This document shows positions 20,359 through 29,693 of a stretch of 64,000 nt of DNA, in pieces. The notes below the pieces were generated by a model. It did no database searches, was not told the origin of the DNA, and worked only from the letters and a program-made list of their open reading frames with translations. The position numbers and the translations under genes were made by a program. Where the stretch lies: the NCBI GenBank assembly GCA_963662175.1, contig OY759215.1, forward strand, positions 25,719,079 through 25,783,078, written 5' to 3'. This DNA is from Aradus depressus (Eukaryota > Arthropoda > Insecta > Hemiptera > Aradidae). Within the stretch, counting starts at the first letter, position 1. Each line of letters begins with the position of its first letter.

Positions 20359-20867
20359 GAAAATTTGCCCAATCTCTGTCATCCCATTCCCACCCCGACA
20401 ATCCTCTCTGAAGATTGAGACGGTACTGACCGAGAGACGTGTTACATTAAGGTAGGTAGGAGTGCTGGCAATGGCCAGTTTCTCCCCTCATGACCTCCTA
20501 TCCTTCTCGGTCTGCCACCACTGCAGGTCAGAGACTAGCAGAGCAAATTGGAGGAATGCCTCATCGCTAGGGTGTTTCGGGGGATCTCCAGCTGAATTTA
20601 TTTATTATTTATTATTATGCACTTTTTATTTATTTTTTCTAATTATTACCCTTGTATATATATTACTTATTGTGTATATATTATTTATTATTTTGTACAT
20701 ATCCTCCACCATTTTATAGAGACATATTTATTTATATTTGTAGTTATTATTTTTTTTTTTTAATTTTAACCTTGCATTTATTATTTTATTTTGAAACATT
20801 GTCCCCACATTTACTATTGGTTTTATTTTAACGATTGTAAATATGCTCAATAAAAAAAAAAAAAGAA
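20359..20867 (+). repeat. LINE 3' UTR ending in poly-A
   Basis: Continuation of the jockey-type copy; T-rich sequence followed by CAATAAAAAAAAAAAAG at 20,849. The 85-codon frame at 20,462 is an accidental reading of UTR. Confidence 0.5.
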
Positions 20868-20980
20868 TAAATAAAAAATAAATTTCCAGTCGCTAATAAA
20901 TAAAAATAAATCTCCAGTCGCTAATAAATAAAAATAAATTTCCAGTCGCTAATAAATAAAAATAAATTTCCATAGAAAAT
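20868..20980 (+). repeat. 28-bp tandem repeat at a LINE tail
   Basis: The unit TCCAGTCGCTAATAAATAAA recurs with CAGTCGCT at 20,887, 20,915 and 20,943, an exact 28-bp period, plus a partial fourth unit. It sits immediately after the LINE poly-A, suggesting tail-associated repeat growth. Confidence 0.8.
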
Positions 20981-21000
20981 ATTTCAAAATAAAGTTCAAA

Positions 21001-21215
21001 TTGGGAGCCATGGTGGCCGTGCGGGCTAGAGCGTAGGGCTCTGGTCACATGGTCTCACCATGGTTTGCGGGTTCGAATCCCGTCCGGGAGTGCGTTTTAT
21101 TTCGTAGATAGAACTCCCTCCCGGGGCCAGGGATGTCGTAAATAACTTAGATAACATCATTATAAGTCATGGCTAATATGCATTGTACATAAGGCAAAAA
21201 AAAAATGTTCAAATT
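21001..21215 (+). mobile_element. SINE-2 (second tRNA-derived family)
   Basis: A tRNA-like head: GGAGCCATGGTGGCC, GTGCGGGCTAGAGCG (A-box region) and GCGGGTTCGAATCCC (B box). The 3' part ends CATGGCTAATATGCATTGTA then CATAAGGCAAAAAAAAAATG. That ending recurs at 63,159-63,200 in front of a LINE-like tail, so the SINE probably borrows a LINE 3' end. The head differs from SINE-1. It is not a functional tRNA because the acceptor ends do not pair. Confidence 0.75.
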
Positions 21216-21258
21216 GTTTTGCGTAGCAACGAATTATAAAATATGTATGTTTTCATTA

Positions 21259-21613
21259 TTAGGTTAGGTTAGGTTAGGTTTTATGACTCATGCCCGGGCT
21301 TTAACTACGAGGTCATATCGCCTACTACCAGAGCGCTCTTTCGTCACTCTGGTGGACATGAGCCCGACTCTACTGTGGGAGTCCTAAATTTTACCTACCC
21401 TAAATTTTTATTCACCTAGGGTAGGGGTCTTTAACGAGTACCTGACATCGTACAGGCTCGGGACCATCGCTTAACGTCCCATCCGAAGGACGGCGTGCTT
21501 AAGTTTATTTGACCTCCCAAATAAAATAAACTAAAAGGCCTCGGTCGGGTTTCGAACCCACGATCTTGAGCTCAGAAGGCAAGCACGCTTACCACTGAGC
21601 TACCGGCGCCCTC
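21259..21613 (-). mobile_element. SINE-1, full-length copy with (TTAGG)4 end
   Basis: Full consensus in minus orientation, head at 21,613 (GAGGGCGCCGGTAGCTCAGT), B box GGGTTCGAAACCC. Its 3' end carries four TTAGG units (21,259-21,278). Flanks TTTTCATTATT (21,250-21,260) and TTTCATTATT just beyond the head (21,616-21,625) look like a target duplication of about 10 bp. It lies between two inverted SINE-2 copies. Confidence 0.85.
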
Positions 21614-21732
21614 AATTTCATTATTTTCATTATTGATCGTTTTTATGAAAAATTAAAACAATTGAGAATATATATTTTTTTTGTCTTTATGTACTACATT
21701 AGCCATGTCAATGTGTTATATATAGTTATTAA

Positions 21733-21870
21733 CAACATCCATGGCCCCGGGAGGGAGTTCTATCTACGAAATAAAACTCACTCCCTGACGGAATTCGAAC
21801 CCGCAAACCATGGTGAGACCATGCGATCAAAGCCCTACGCTCTAGCCCGCACGGGCACCATGGTCCCCTA
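21733..21870 (-). repeat. SINE-2, inverted copy
   Basis: Inverse of 21,001-21,140: complement of GGGACCATGGTGCCCGTGCG, CTAGAGCGTAGGGCTTTGAT and GGGTTCGAATTCCGTC. With the copy at 21,001 it frames the SINE-1 copy, forming a potential stem around a 520-bp loop. Confidence 0.75.
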
Positions 21871-21894
21871 TTGAGAATATAATAAAATATATGT

Positions 21895-22030
21895 GATATA
21901 TGGCCTTTACGGGATTTTCTTATAATAAAGCGTATAGATTACTCTCTCTCTCTCTCCTCCTACCCTTTTCAAAATCCTTTCATTCTGGCATTACTGGGTA
22001 TAAGAAAGTCACTCTCAGAATTACGTTGAA
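21895..22030 (-). repeat. Dispersed repeat segment (element A leader)
   Basis: The complement of the 1,440-1,530 segment: GGCCTTTACGGGATTTTCTT, CTCCTACCCTTTTCAAAAT, and CTGGGTATAAGAAAGTC followed by AGAATTACG. A (CT)n run sits inside at 21,940. Confidence 0.5.
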
Positions 22031-22410
22031 TAATGAAACACATTACACATTACTTTTTTTGTTATTAGTATTATTATTTTTTCCAATGTACGTAGAAGAA
22101 CTTCGTATGTACATAACGTATATGTTAGGAAGAGGGTCGGAATATTGCCGAAGTATCCTGGGTTCGTATTTTTTAATATCCTTCACTGGGCCTCTTCCAC
22201 TAATCGTGCAGTCCGTATCTCTCTCCTCTTCTTGGGTCTTAATATACCTAAGAGCCCTCTCGGCTTTTAGGGTCTCTCGAGAGCTTTTAAATCAAACTCC
22301 TCGCCCAACGTCCACACCATCAACATATTTTCAAGGCGAGGGCAATTCAGTACATGGAGAACATTAACAAGATCATAAATGAATCTCAGTTTCGGGATAT
22401 TTACTTCCCC
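22031..22410. other. No gene recognised
   Basis: The 155-codon plus frame from 21,900 to 22,367 begins inside the dispersed repeat and shows no domain; it is probably fortuitous. Confidence 0.3.
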
Positions 22411-23180
22411 AGTTATACAAAGTATAGGGGAAGTTATGTAATCGGTCAAAAATTCGATGCGGAGTGAATCATTCTCACTGTACTTCCCCAGAACGAATTA
22501 ATCAACTTGTCGCATCCCCTCCAAAACCAGTTGACCGTTTGCTTTAATATTCAATAGTTGTCTTACAAAGGGGATCTTGAATCCTCATACTAAATTTCAT
22601 GTCGATACATTCATTATATCGACAGTATTGGGGTTATTGAGTTGGGCCCCCTCTGACCCCCTCTCCCCCTTTAATTCTGCCGATTCCGCTGAAAATTGAT
22701 GTGTGGTTTTTGAGTTAAGCCTCCCCTCCTAAACACTCGTCTCCTTTGTCCTTATGGGGTTTTGGTCCCACATATGAAATTTCATGTCGATACATTCATT
22801 ATATCGACAGTTATTGGAGTTATTGAGTTGGGCCCATTCTGACTCCCCTTTCCTCTTCAATTCTGCCGATATTTCCTCGGTTGGAAATATTTCTTAAGTA
22901 TTAATGTTTAAGATCTAATGCATTGCTATTCGTTTTTAAATATTTGTTTACTATCGGGTTTTTTTTTTAAAGTGACAAAATAAAGGAAAAACATATGTGA
23001 TGTGACCGAAAGGACAGGATTCAGAAGTTCCTGTGTTAGTCAACTATTGATTCCTAGACGATAGGTTTCTGAGGAAGAGCGAAAACTCATAATTCGTGCT
23101 GGGGACGTAAATCACCGTTGATTCATCATGGAAACAACATTGAATAGCTGACTGTTTACATAACTTCCCCTATACTTCTT
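22411..23180. repeat. Dispersed element B, extended copy
   Basis: Phrases GGGGAAGTTATGTAATCGG, CCCCAGAACGAATTAATCAA, TTTCATGTCGATACATTCAT (twice, 22,596 and 22,779) and GAGTTGGGCCCCCTCTGACC are in order. The internal unit of about 180 bp is duplicated. 23,020-23,180 carries the inverse end (GAGCGAAAACTC, CATAACTTCCCCTATAC). Confidence 0.55.
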
Positions 23181-23282
23181 ATATCGTAAGAACGATATGA
23201 AGAAAAGTTATCAAAAATTATCATTTTTATTTTTATTAAATAAAGAAAAAATTATCTACTGTATTTATTATATATTTTATTG

Positions 23283-23540
23283 TTAGTTATTATGACTCAT
23301 GCCCGGGCTTTAACTATGAGGTCATATCGCCTACCACCAGAGCTCTCTTTCGTCTCTCCCGACTCTATTGTGGGAGTCCTAAAGTTTGCCTACGCTAACT
23401 TCTTATTCGCTTAGGGTAGGGGTCTTTAACGAGTACCTGACATCGTATAGGCTCGGGACCATCGCTTAACGTCCCATCCGATGTGCTTAAGTGTATTTTA
23501 CCTCCCAGATAAAATAAACTAAGGGCCTCGGCCGGGTTGT
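23283..23540 (-). repeat. SINE-1, head-truncated copy
   Basis: Minus orientation; complete from the tail (GACTCATGCCCGGGC inverse) to CCTCGGCCGGGTT, where the tRNA-like head is lost at the B box. A short deletion removes part of the GTCCTTCGGATGGG section. Confidence 0.8.
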
Positions 23541-23569
23541 ATATACTTTATATATCTACTGTATAATAT

Positions 23570-24400
23570 TATTATTTTTAGATGTTGATTAGCGACTGTA
23601 GATTATACGCTTACTATGAATAAGTAGGGTTGGGGAGAAGGCATGTACACTGGATGGAGTCTTACATTGCAATGAAATGATACATTAATACAAGGGTGCT
23701 GAAGGCACCAGGTACAGGGAGCTAGGAAAACCTCGTAATTGTAGGAATATTGAGGGTCAGTCAATTATCTAATTTATAAGAGACTGACATTGGAAATGGT
23801 GTATATAGCTAAAACCCTTAAGATACAGTCAATAATTATTAGTGTCTGAGCAAGAGCTGACACTATAGTTCTGTCTCCAATATCTATATTATCTATATGT
23901 GTTTATTAGAGTATACAGACACCAACAACCTTAGTAATTGTTAATTAAAAAATATTACTTAGCCAAAGCAGACACCATATTTCTCCAATTTCATTCCTTA
24001 TATTTATATTTAATTTCAACATTTCTGGCTGTAATGTGACATTTATGACGGGGTTTTCCTAGCTCCCTGTACCTGGTGCCTTCAGCACCCCTGTATTATT
24101 CTACCATTTCATTGCAATGTAAGACTCCATCTAGTGTACATGTCTTCTCCCCAACCCTGCTTATTCATAGTAAGTCAGTTTAATGTTTACTCTTTATTAT
24201 GTTCCACCTATCTGTCTATTTCCATGATTATCAATGTTTATGTTTAGTAATGTATTAATATTTAATTTTAATTTATATTAGTGTACGTTCATATTTATGG
24301 TTAATAATGTATCTTTATTCAATTTTAACGTTTAGTAATGTATTCATAGAATGTCAGGTTCCATTAAAATTGTCTGACCCTCAATATTCCTACAATTATT
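23570..24400. pseudogene. Decayed Penelope-like element with inverted 3' region
   Basis: A relic related to the tandem array. On the plus strand 23,785-23,850 reads RLTLEMVYIAKTL then IQSIIISV and a stop, matching the array's C-terminal endonuclease segment RLTLEMVYIAKTS. It is followed by CTATAGTTCTGTCTCCAAT, as in the array's 3' UTR, then by AAGACTCCATCTAGTG and CATGTCTTCTCCCCAACC, and it ends CTGACCCTCAATATTCC. 23,575-23,765 carries the same UTR inverted (TTAGCGACTGTAGA, GGGGAGAAGGCATG, GGAATATTGAGGGTCAG). Only endonuclease remnants and UTRs survive; no reverse transcriptase. An older, diverged subfamily. Confidence 0.75.
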
Positions 24401-24429
24401 ATTTCTGTACACATAACTATAAGTATTTA

Positions 24430-24600
24430 TTAATTCACTTCATTTTATTTTTTAGTAGTACTGTTAATTCTATCTATGAGTGTCAGTCTCCAAGAGTTAA
24501 TATCTGTATATTTAGGTATCTAATTTATAACCTATCTCTATGTATACACTCTTATGATGTGACCTATTGTATGTTATGGTTTAACGTAAATAAACATCAT
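24430..24600 (+). repeat. LINE-type 3' tail, paralogous to 53,540-53,720
   Basis: Shared phrases: TTTAGTAGTACTGTTA, GAGTTAATATCTGT/GAGTTCATCTCTTT, ATGTTATGGTTTAACG and a closing AAATAAACAT. The end resembles a polyadenylation region. The LINE body is missing. Confidence 0.5.
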
Positions 24601-25084
24601 TATTATTATATAGCTGAGGACGTAAAAAACACTACAAATTCTAAACAAAACATTGAAAGCACTTAGGTTTACCATGCACTTATCTAGGATTTGAGTAAAA
24701 TAAACATTCTAGGAGGATAAGTCCTTAGGGTAACGGAAGGGGCTTGCTTTAAGTCCGAAGTTGCCTCCAGCCGGAAGGATTAGTACGGTAAATTTACCGG
24801 TCTCTGGGGGTGTTACCATTCCTACTAACGAACAAAGCTTTACTTTACACATGGTAACAACAACAATATAACTCTAATAACACCTCATTGTTATCTAAGT
24901 AACAACTATAACAATGGTTTATATAGAAGGGATGAAACAGCCACAAATAAAGACAAATTGACAATTAAAGTTAAGCTTGTAATAATAAGGTAATGATTAT
25001 TCGACCTTCTTAATATAATGTCATGTATAACCATTTGGTATTTCAAATTGGTTCATAAAATTTGAATGCACTCAATTTATACTA
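24601..25084. other. No gene recognised
   Basis: Contains a GC-richer block at 24,720-24,830 (CGGAAGGGGCTTGC, CCTCCAGCCGGAAGG) with no match elsewhere in the window, then AT-rich spacer. Confidence 0.3.
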
Positions 25085-26185
25085 TGAATATTTTTAGGGT
25101 TTCGTAGATAAATCGCCAGCAATGTACTTCCCCAGTACGAATTCATCAATTAACTTTTCGCTCTTCCTCCAAAACCAGTCGACCGCGTGCGCTATTATTC
25201 CAGTCGACTTACTTAGTCGATAAATTCATTACATCGGGAGTTATTGGGGTTTTTGAGTTGAGCCCCCTTTGATCCCCCCCCCCCCCCCCCCCCCTTCTGC
25301 TGATTCCGCTGAATACTTATGTGTCGTTCTTATGGGGTTTGGTCACCTATATACAATTTTGTGTCGATACATTCATTACATCGAGGTTTTTGAGTTGAGC
25401 CCCCTTTGATCCCCCCCCCCCCCCCCCCCTTCTGCTGATTCCGCTGAATACTTATGTGTCGTTCTTATGGGGTTTGGTCACGTATATACAATTTTGTGTC
25501 GATACATTCATTACATCGAGGTTTTTGAGTTGAGCCCCCTTTGATCCCCCCCCCCCCCCCTCCCCTTCTGCTGATTCCGCTGAATACTAATGTGTCGTTC
25601 TTATGGGGTTTGGTCACGTATATACAATTTTGTGTCGATACATTCATTACATCGAGGTTTTTGAGTTGAGCCCCCTTTGACCCCCCCCCCCCCCCCCCCC
25701 CCCCCTTCTGCTGATTCCGCTGAAAACACCACACATATTCAATTTTGTATCGATATATTCATTCATTAATGTTATTAGAGTTTTTGAGTTTAGCCTCCCC
25801 CTAATCCCTTCTCTCCTTTGGCTGAAAATCGATAGGTGTTGTCTCCTTATGGGGTTTGGTCAGACATATACAATTTCATGTCGATACATTCATTACATCG
25901 GGAGTTATTGGGGTTTTTTGAGTTGAGCCCCCTTTAATCCCCTCCCCCCCTTTCCCTTCTGCTGATTCCGCTTAAAACTAATGTGTCGTTCCTTATGGGG
26001 TTTGGTCGCATATATACAATTTTGTGTCGATACATTCATAACAACGGCAGTTTTTAGAGTTATTAAGTTAAGTCTCTCTCCCCCTCCCCACCTAATTCTC
26101 CAATTAAATTTGTCATTCATTATATCAGCAGTTATAAGGATTTGTAGGGATTACATAACATCCCCTATGCTTTGAATAGCTGGGG
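25085..26185 (+). repeat. Element B expanded into a poly-C minisatellite
   Basis: The unit of about 136 bp starts GAGTTGAGCCCCCTTTGA at 25,255, 25,392, 25,527 and 25,663, with diverged units at about 25,778, 25,920 and 26,060. Each of the four central units has an uninterrupted or nearly uninterrupted C run of roughly 17-25 bases, then TTCTGCTGATTCCGCTGAA and GTGTCGATACATTCATTACA. The opposite strand gives spurious glycine-rich frames. Confidence 0.85.
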
Positions 26186-26329
26186 AAGTAATAAATAAAA
26201 ATTTTCATATAACATGACTTTGAGATGGGTAAGTCGTCCTGTGGCATTTTAAAACCTAAATGAGGGAAGGGTTAAAGGGGTGAGGGTTGAAAAATGTCCC
26301 ACCGGCCCTCAATTAATATCCCATCGAAT

Positions 26330-26740
26330 GCCGGAAAAGGACAATTAGCATAATAACTCTAGGGAAGGTGGGAGAAGGGTGTGGGAATTTAATAATGAGA
26401 GTCGGGAAGGGAACGGGAGCGGGGGGAGGGAGGGGGGGGGGATAGGAGACAGGAGCAGAGGGGAGGACGGAGGATGGGGAACCGTCAGACGACAGATTTG
26501 TGTCAGGTCGGACACGCGGCCCTCCCGTCAGATGCACCATCTGCATATGAAGACCTCCACTGACTAATAACCAGCGCCTTGTCAGCCGGCAGGGAACTAA
26601 TTGAATTGGCCAGACAAGTCTCGCTCCCCGGCTCACAGCTAATCTAATCAAGACAAGAATGATTATAAACATCAACCTTAACAGTGACACTCTCTTATCA
26701 GCCAACCAAATAATACTTCCGGTATCCGCCTAGAAGAGTA
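26330..26740. other. GC-richer, apparently single-copy block; possible conserved noncoding DNA
   Basis: No resemblance to other repeats here. The section 26,500-26,710 has TAATTGAATTGG, CTAATCTAATCAAG, CATATG and CTCTTATCA, which resemble homeodomain, E-box and GATA sites. A G-rich tract lies at 26,400-26,460. A 130-codon minus frame is proline-rich over that tract and lacks any known domain. Function is not established. Confidence 0.3.
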
Positions 26741-26811
26741 AGGTAATGTTCGAAAACTTTTTGAGTTAATAAAATAAAAAAAAATAACAAAAAAAAAACA
26801 ATCATCAATCA

Positions 26812-27117
26812 TGGAGCGAGGCCTGAGCTCGAGAATGCGGGTTCAAAGCCCGTCAGAGGCCTTTAGTTTATTTTAAATGGGAGGTAAAATAAATTTAACC
26901 TCTCCGTCCTTCGGATGGGACGTTAAGCGATGGTTCCGAGTCTGTACGATGTCAGATACTCGTTAAGGACACATATCCTAGGTGAATACAAATTGAGGGT
27001 AGCCTAAATTTAGGACTCCCATAGTAGAGTCGGACTCATGTTCACCAGATTGACGAAAGAGCGATCTGATTGTAGGCGATATGACCTCGTAGTTAAAGCC
27101 CGGGTATGAGTCGTAAT
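26812..27117 (+). repeat. SINE-1, copy lacking the first bases of the head
   Basis: Begins inside the tRNA-like region (GAGCGAGGCCTGAGCTCG), keeps the B box (GGGTTCAAAGCCC), then the full body to GAGTCGTAATAAATA. The A box is lost. Confidence 0.8.
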
Positions 27118-27720
27118 AAATAACAAACACGGAGCTGAACAGGCAAAGAAAACAGATACACTGGCACAATACTTCAAACCCATGGAGTTTAACTGGCACA
27201 TGGAGGCATCCAAAATGTACATAGATGCTGTGAAGATGGAGGAGGGGCTGGGATATGCAGAATCGAACTGGACATTCAAAATCAATGGAGAATGCAGTAT
27301 TTTCTAAGAACTATTTTTTATCAACAGCTACACAGCACAAGACCTTTCGACCTACTTGACAAGAAAAACACAGGAACAATGAATGGACTTAGATGGAAGA
27401 CAACAAACTGAGAAGAATAAAACAAGAAAACAAACCATGGAAACCTCCAAGTATCATGAACAGACGAGACACGGTGACCATCACAAGACTAAAGAACGTA
27501 CGAAACTACCTACCCCATAGCCACAACTTCGTAGACCCAACATAAACTGACTGACTGCTCAAACTACACCACACTAAAATACAAACACAAACTGCCGACT
27601 GACTTGAAAAAAACACTACAAACACCCACCAACGAATACAACGGACTCATCCACTTGCTTAAACACGCAATAGTCTACGAGGACATTTAGATGCAATACT
27701 CGTTGCTAAGGAGCCTGAAG
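27118..27720 (+). pseudogene. Probable LINE ORF2 C-terminal fragment
   Basis: A-rich sense strand typical of LINE ORFs. 27,390-27,540 reads MEDNKLRRIKQENKPWKPPS, IMNRRDTVTITRLKNVRNYL, PHSHNFVDPT, similar in layout to the segment after RNase H in LINE ORF2 proteins, where WxxRRxxVxxTRLRxGH is followed by a stretch to the end. A stop follows, and further codons continue in a shifted frame to about 27,690. It has no start or reverse transcriptase. Assignment is by eye and moderate. Confidence 0.45.
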
Positions 27721-28021
27721 TCGATGCGACCTTAAATAAAATTATATTCATCTTTTATGTTGTCTAATTCCACTAAAATATACATATAGTGTACTTGTTT
27801 CAGCTTAGGCCATCGTAAGCATAAAGTTATTTTTTGTTATTTACATTCATTATTTTATATATTTACATCTGTAGTAAATGTGATGTCGGTGAAAAAAGAA
27901 CAGTAATACAAAATAAATTAACTATCTACAATAAAATACGTGCATATATAAACAAACTAAGTAAAACATAAGATATTACACAAAATAATAAGGAAATCAA
28001 ATATTAAATTAAAATAGTTAT

Positions 28022-28133
28022 TGTACTCATGCCAACTACGAGATCATATCGCCATGGTGGACCTTGGCCCGATCTTCTTATGGGAGTACTAAATTTTGCC
28101 TTCCCTAAATTTTTATTTAACTATGGTAGGAGT
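28022..28133 (-). repeat. SINE-1, right piece of a split copy (tail side)
   Basis: Minus orientation tail part (complement of CTCATGCCAACTACGAGATC and GGAGTACTAAATTTTGCC). It is interrupted at 28,133 by the hairpin element and resumes at 28,810. Confidence 0.75.
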
Positions 28134-28225
28134 ATATAATCTAAGGGGTTAGTTCCGCCAGTAAATATGTTACTGTTGTCATACCTTTCGGTGGATACCG
28201 TCGTCACTGGCTGCTGGTCGAGTAC

Positions 28226-28268
28226 TGTGGGCGAGCGCTTTCGATGTAAAGACATCATCTTCAAGCCA
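28226..28268 (-). ncRNA. Hammerhead-ribozyme-like motif, left arm of H2
   Basis: Inverse copy of the motif at 28,716-28,758, with the same core. Confidence 0.55.
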
Positions 28269-28715
28269 CTGTTAATGTTGTACTGAGGTTAGTCCGTGTT
28301 TGTTGTCTTATAATGGTCCGTTTCAGGTAATTTGTTTATCTCTGTGGTCCGTGTCAGGTAGTCTGTTTGTCTGTGAGTTTGGTCTCAGGTAATCTGTTTA
28401 CGGGTGTAATTAAGGGGTCGAAGTTGGTGGAGCGAATATATCAATGTCTCATGTCTGGGTGGGTATGTATTATTATAATGTATGATGTATCTATGGGTAT
28501 TGTATCCTATGTCGCTTGGTTGGGCGGTGGTCCGTGTGTCCGTCTTCTGGTCTTTTCCGTTTGTGAGAATGTGGAAGTAGTTTGAGTGGGGTGAAAATCG
28601 TGTCAGATTTTGTGTTTAGTTGTTCGTTAATGATGTTGTTGTGTGCAGTACGTATTACCTGAAACGGACCATTATAAGACAACAAACACGGACTAACCTC
28701 AGTACAACATTAACA

Positions 28716-28758
28716 GTGGCTTGAAGATGATGTCTTTACATCGAAAGCGCTCGCCCAC
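28716..28758 (+). ncRNA. Hammerhead-ribozyme-like motif, right arm of H2
   Basis: GUGGC | UUGAAGA (C3 changed to U) | extra U | GAUGU-CUUU-ACAUC stem II | GAAA | self-complementary stem III giving AGC/GCU | C17 | GCCCAC, which pairs with GUGGC around one bulged C. Stems I, II and III can all form. Predicted cleavage is after the C in GCGCUC. Confidence 0.6.
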
Positions 28759-28809
28759 AGTACTCGACCAGCCAGTGACGACGGTATCCACCGAAAGGTA
28801 TGACAACAG

Positions 28810-28890
28810 TATGGTAGGAGTCTTTAACGAGTATCTGACATCGTACAGGCTCGGGACCGTCACTTAAAGAGCATCCGAAGAACGGCGTGT
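28810..28890 (-). repeat. SINE-1, left piece of the split copy
   Basis: Resumes at TATGGTAGGAGTCTTTAACG and runs to GGCGTGTTCAAG, where the head is lost into element B sequence. Confidence 0.75.
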
Positions 28891-29110
28891 TCAAGTTGTG
28901 TCCATACATTCTTTACAAAGGCAGTTTTGGCAAATATGGGTGAAAATCACATACAGAGACACGAAAACTGACGGACATTTTCATTTTTGAAATCAGGTGG
29001 TCAGAAAACATGAAATTCCGTTGTCAATTCAAAATCGAATTTTTATTATAATAAAATAATTATTATATAACATTATACCTTGTTAAGCTGGGGAAGTAAT
29101 AACGGCATTG
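28891..29110 (+). repeat. Dispersed element B fragment
   Basis: GTGTCCATACATTCTTTACA, GAAATCAGGTGGTCAGAAAA, CATGAAATTCCGTTGTCA and CCTTGTTAAGCTGGGGAAGT are family B landmarks. Confidence 0.45.
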
Positions 29111-29642
29111 AGTATAAAAGTCAATAAAAATTTTATATCACAATGCATTATGTATGTTTTCTGTCATTTATTACGGAAATCGTGTAATAATTTTGGGATG
29201 AATTTAGATATCGGTGATGAAACGACCATTCATGCCCAATGAAAAATGTGGTTTATCACCGCAGCGATGAAGCACCGTAAATTTTCTAAACAGTTGAATC
29301 TTCGTTTAATTAATTTTCATGTCATCAGCCAAAGATAAATCAAAATTAATAACGTATATTGACTGATGGTTCCCTGGTCCTAATTAAAAGTTTTCATGTA
29401 ACGCTCCTAGCGGGGAAACGGACAAACAGGATTCCAGAAACATAAAACTAAGATCTCACTTCTAGAATGAGCAAAACTATCGCAAAAATATATCGAATAT
29501 TAAAAGTAAACTTACAGGTTATTTTATGTAACTTTACGTTATACGATTTTAGAAATAAGATGAAATTTTCAATGATTTTGTGGCCGATGATTTATGCACA
29601 CCCTCTCCACCCCCCGCATAAATTTCTAACACGATGTTCTAC
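29111..29642. other. Apparently single-copy left flank of the array
   Basis: No resemblance to the window's repeats. 29,190-29,400 holds TTTAATTAATTTTCATG, AGATAAATCAAAATTAATAA and CCTAATTAAAAG, homeodomain-like AT cores within otherwise mixed sequence. No convincing open frame. Confidence 0.3.
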
Positions 29643-29693
29643 TCAAAATTCTGGGGGTATTGAGGGTCAGTCAATGAAGAAAATACTATTCAA

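Larger units (their letters stand above)
28134..28809. mobile_element. Hairpin element (family H2) inserted in a SINE, 12-bp target duplication, paired hammerhead-like motifs
   Basis: A 676-bp insertion. Exact 12-bp direct repeats TATGGTAGGAGT lie at 28,122-28,133 and 28,810-28,821, and joining across them restores continuous SINE-1 sequence. Arms 28,173-28,337 and 28,648-28,809 are inverted, identical over about 160 bp except for a 3-bp insertion and a few changes. Both contain a hammerhead-like motif. The 310-bp centre has three imperfect repeats of GGTCCGTGTCAGGTAGTCTG and no domain; the frames there are short. A non-autonomous retroelement using PLE-type integration is my inference. Confidence 0.85.

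Noticed and set aside
21001..21095. Possible tRNA-Leu/Ser-like gene
   Set aside because: Repeated inverted at 21,733-21,870 with a LINE-like tail; a SINE-2 copy, not a gene.
21900..22367. 155-codon open frame as a gene
   Set aside because: Its first third is dispersed repeat sequence found elsewhere, and no domain is visible.
25465..25734. Glycine-rich protein on the minus strand (89 codons)
   Set aside because: It is a direct reading of poly-C runs in a minisatellite; run length alone sets the frame.
26313..26705. 130-codon minus frame with an apparent N-terminal hydrophobic segment
   Set aside because: The hydrophobic part is short, the remainder is proline-rich from a purine tract, and no splice or domain evidence supports it. 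Kept only as a possible noncoding block.
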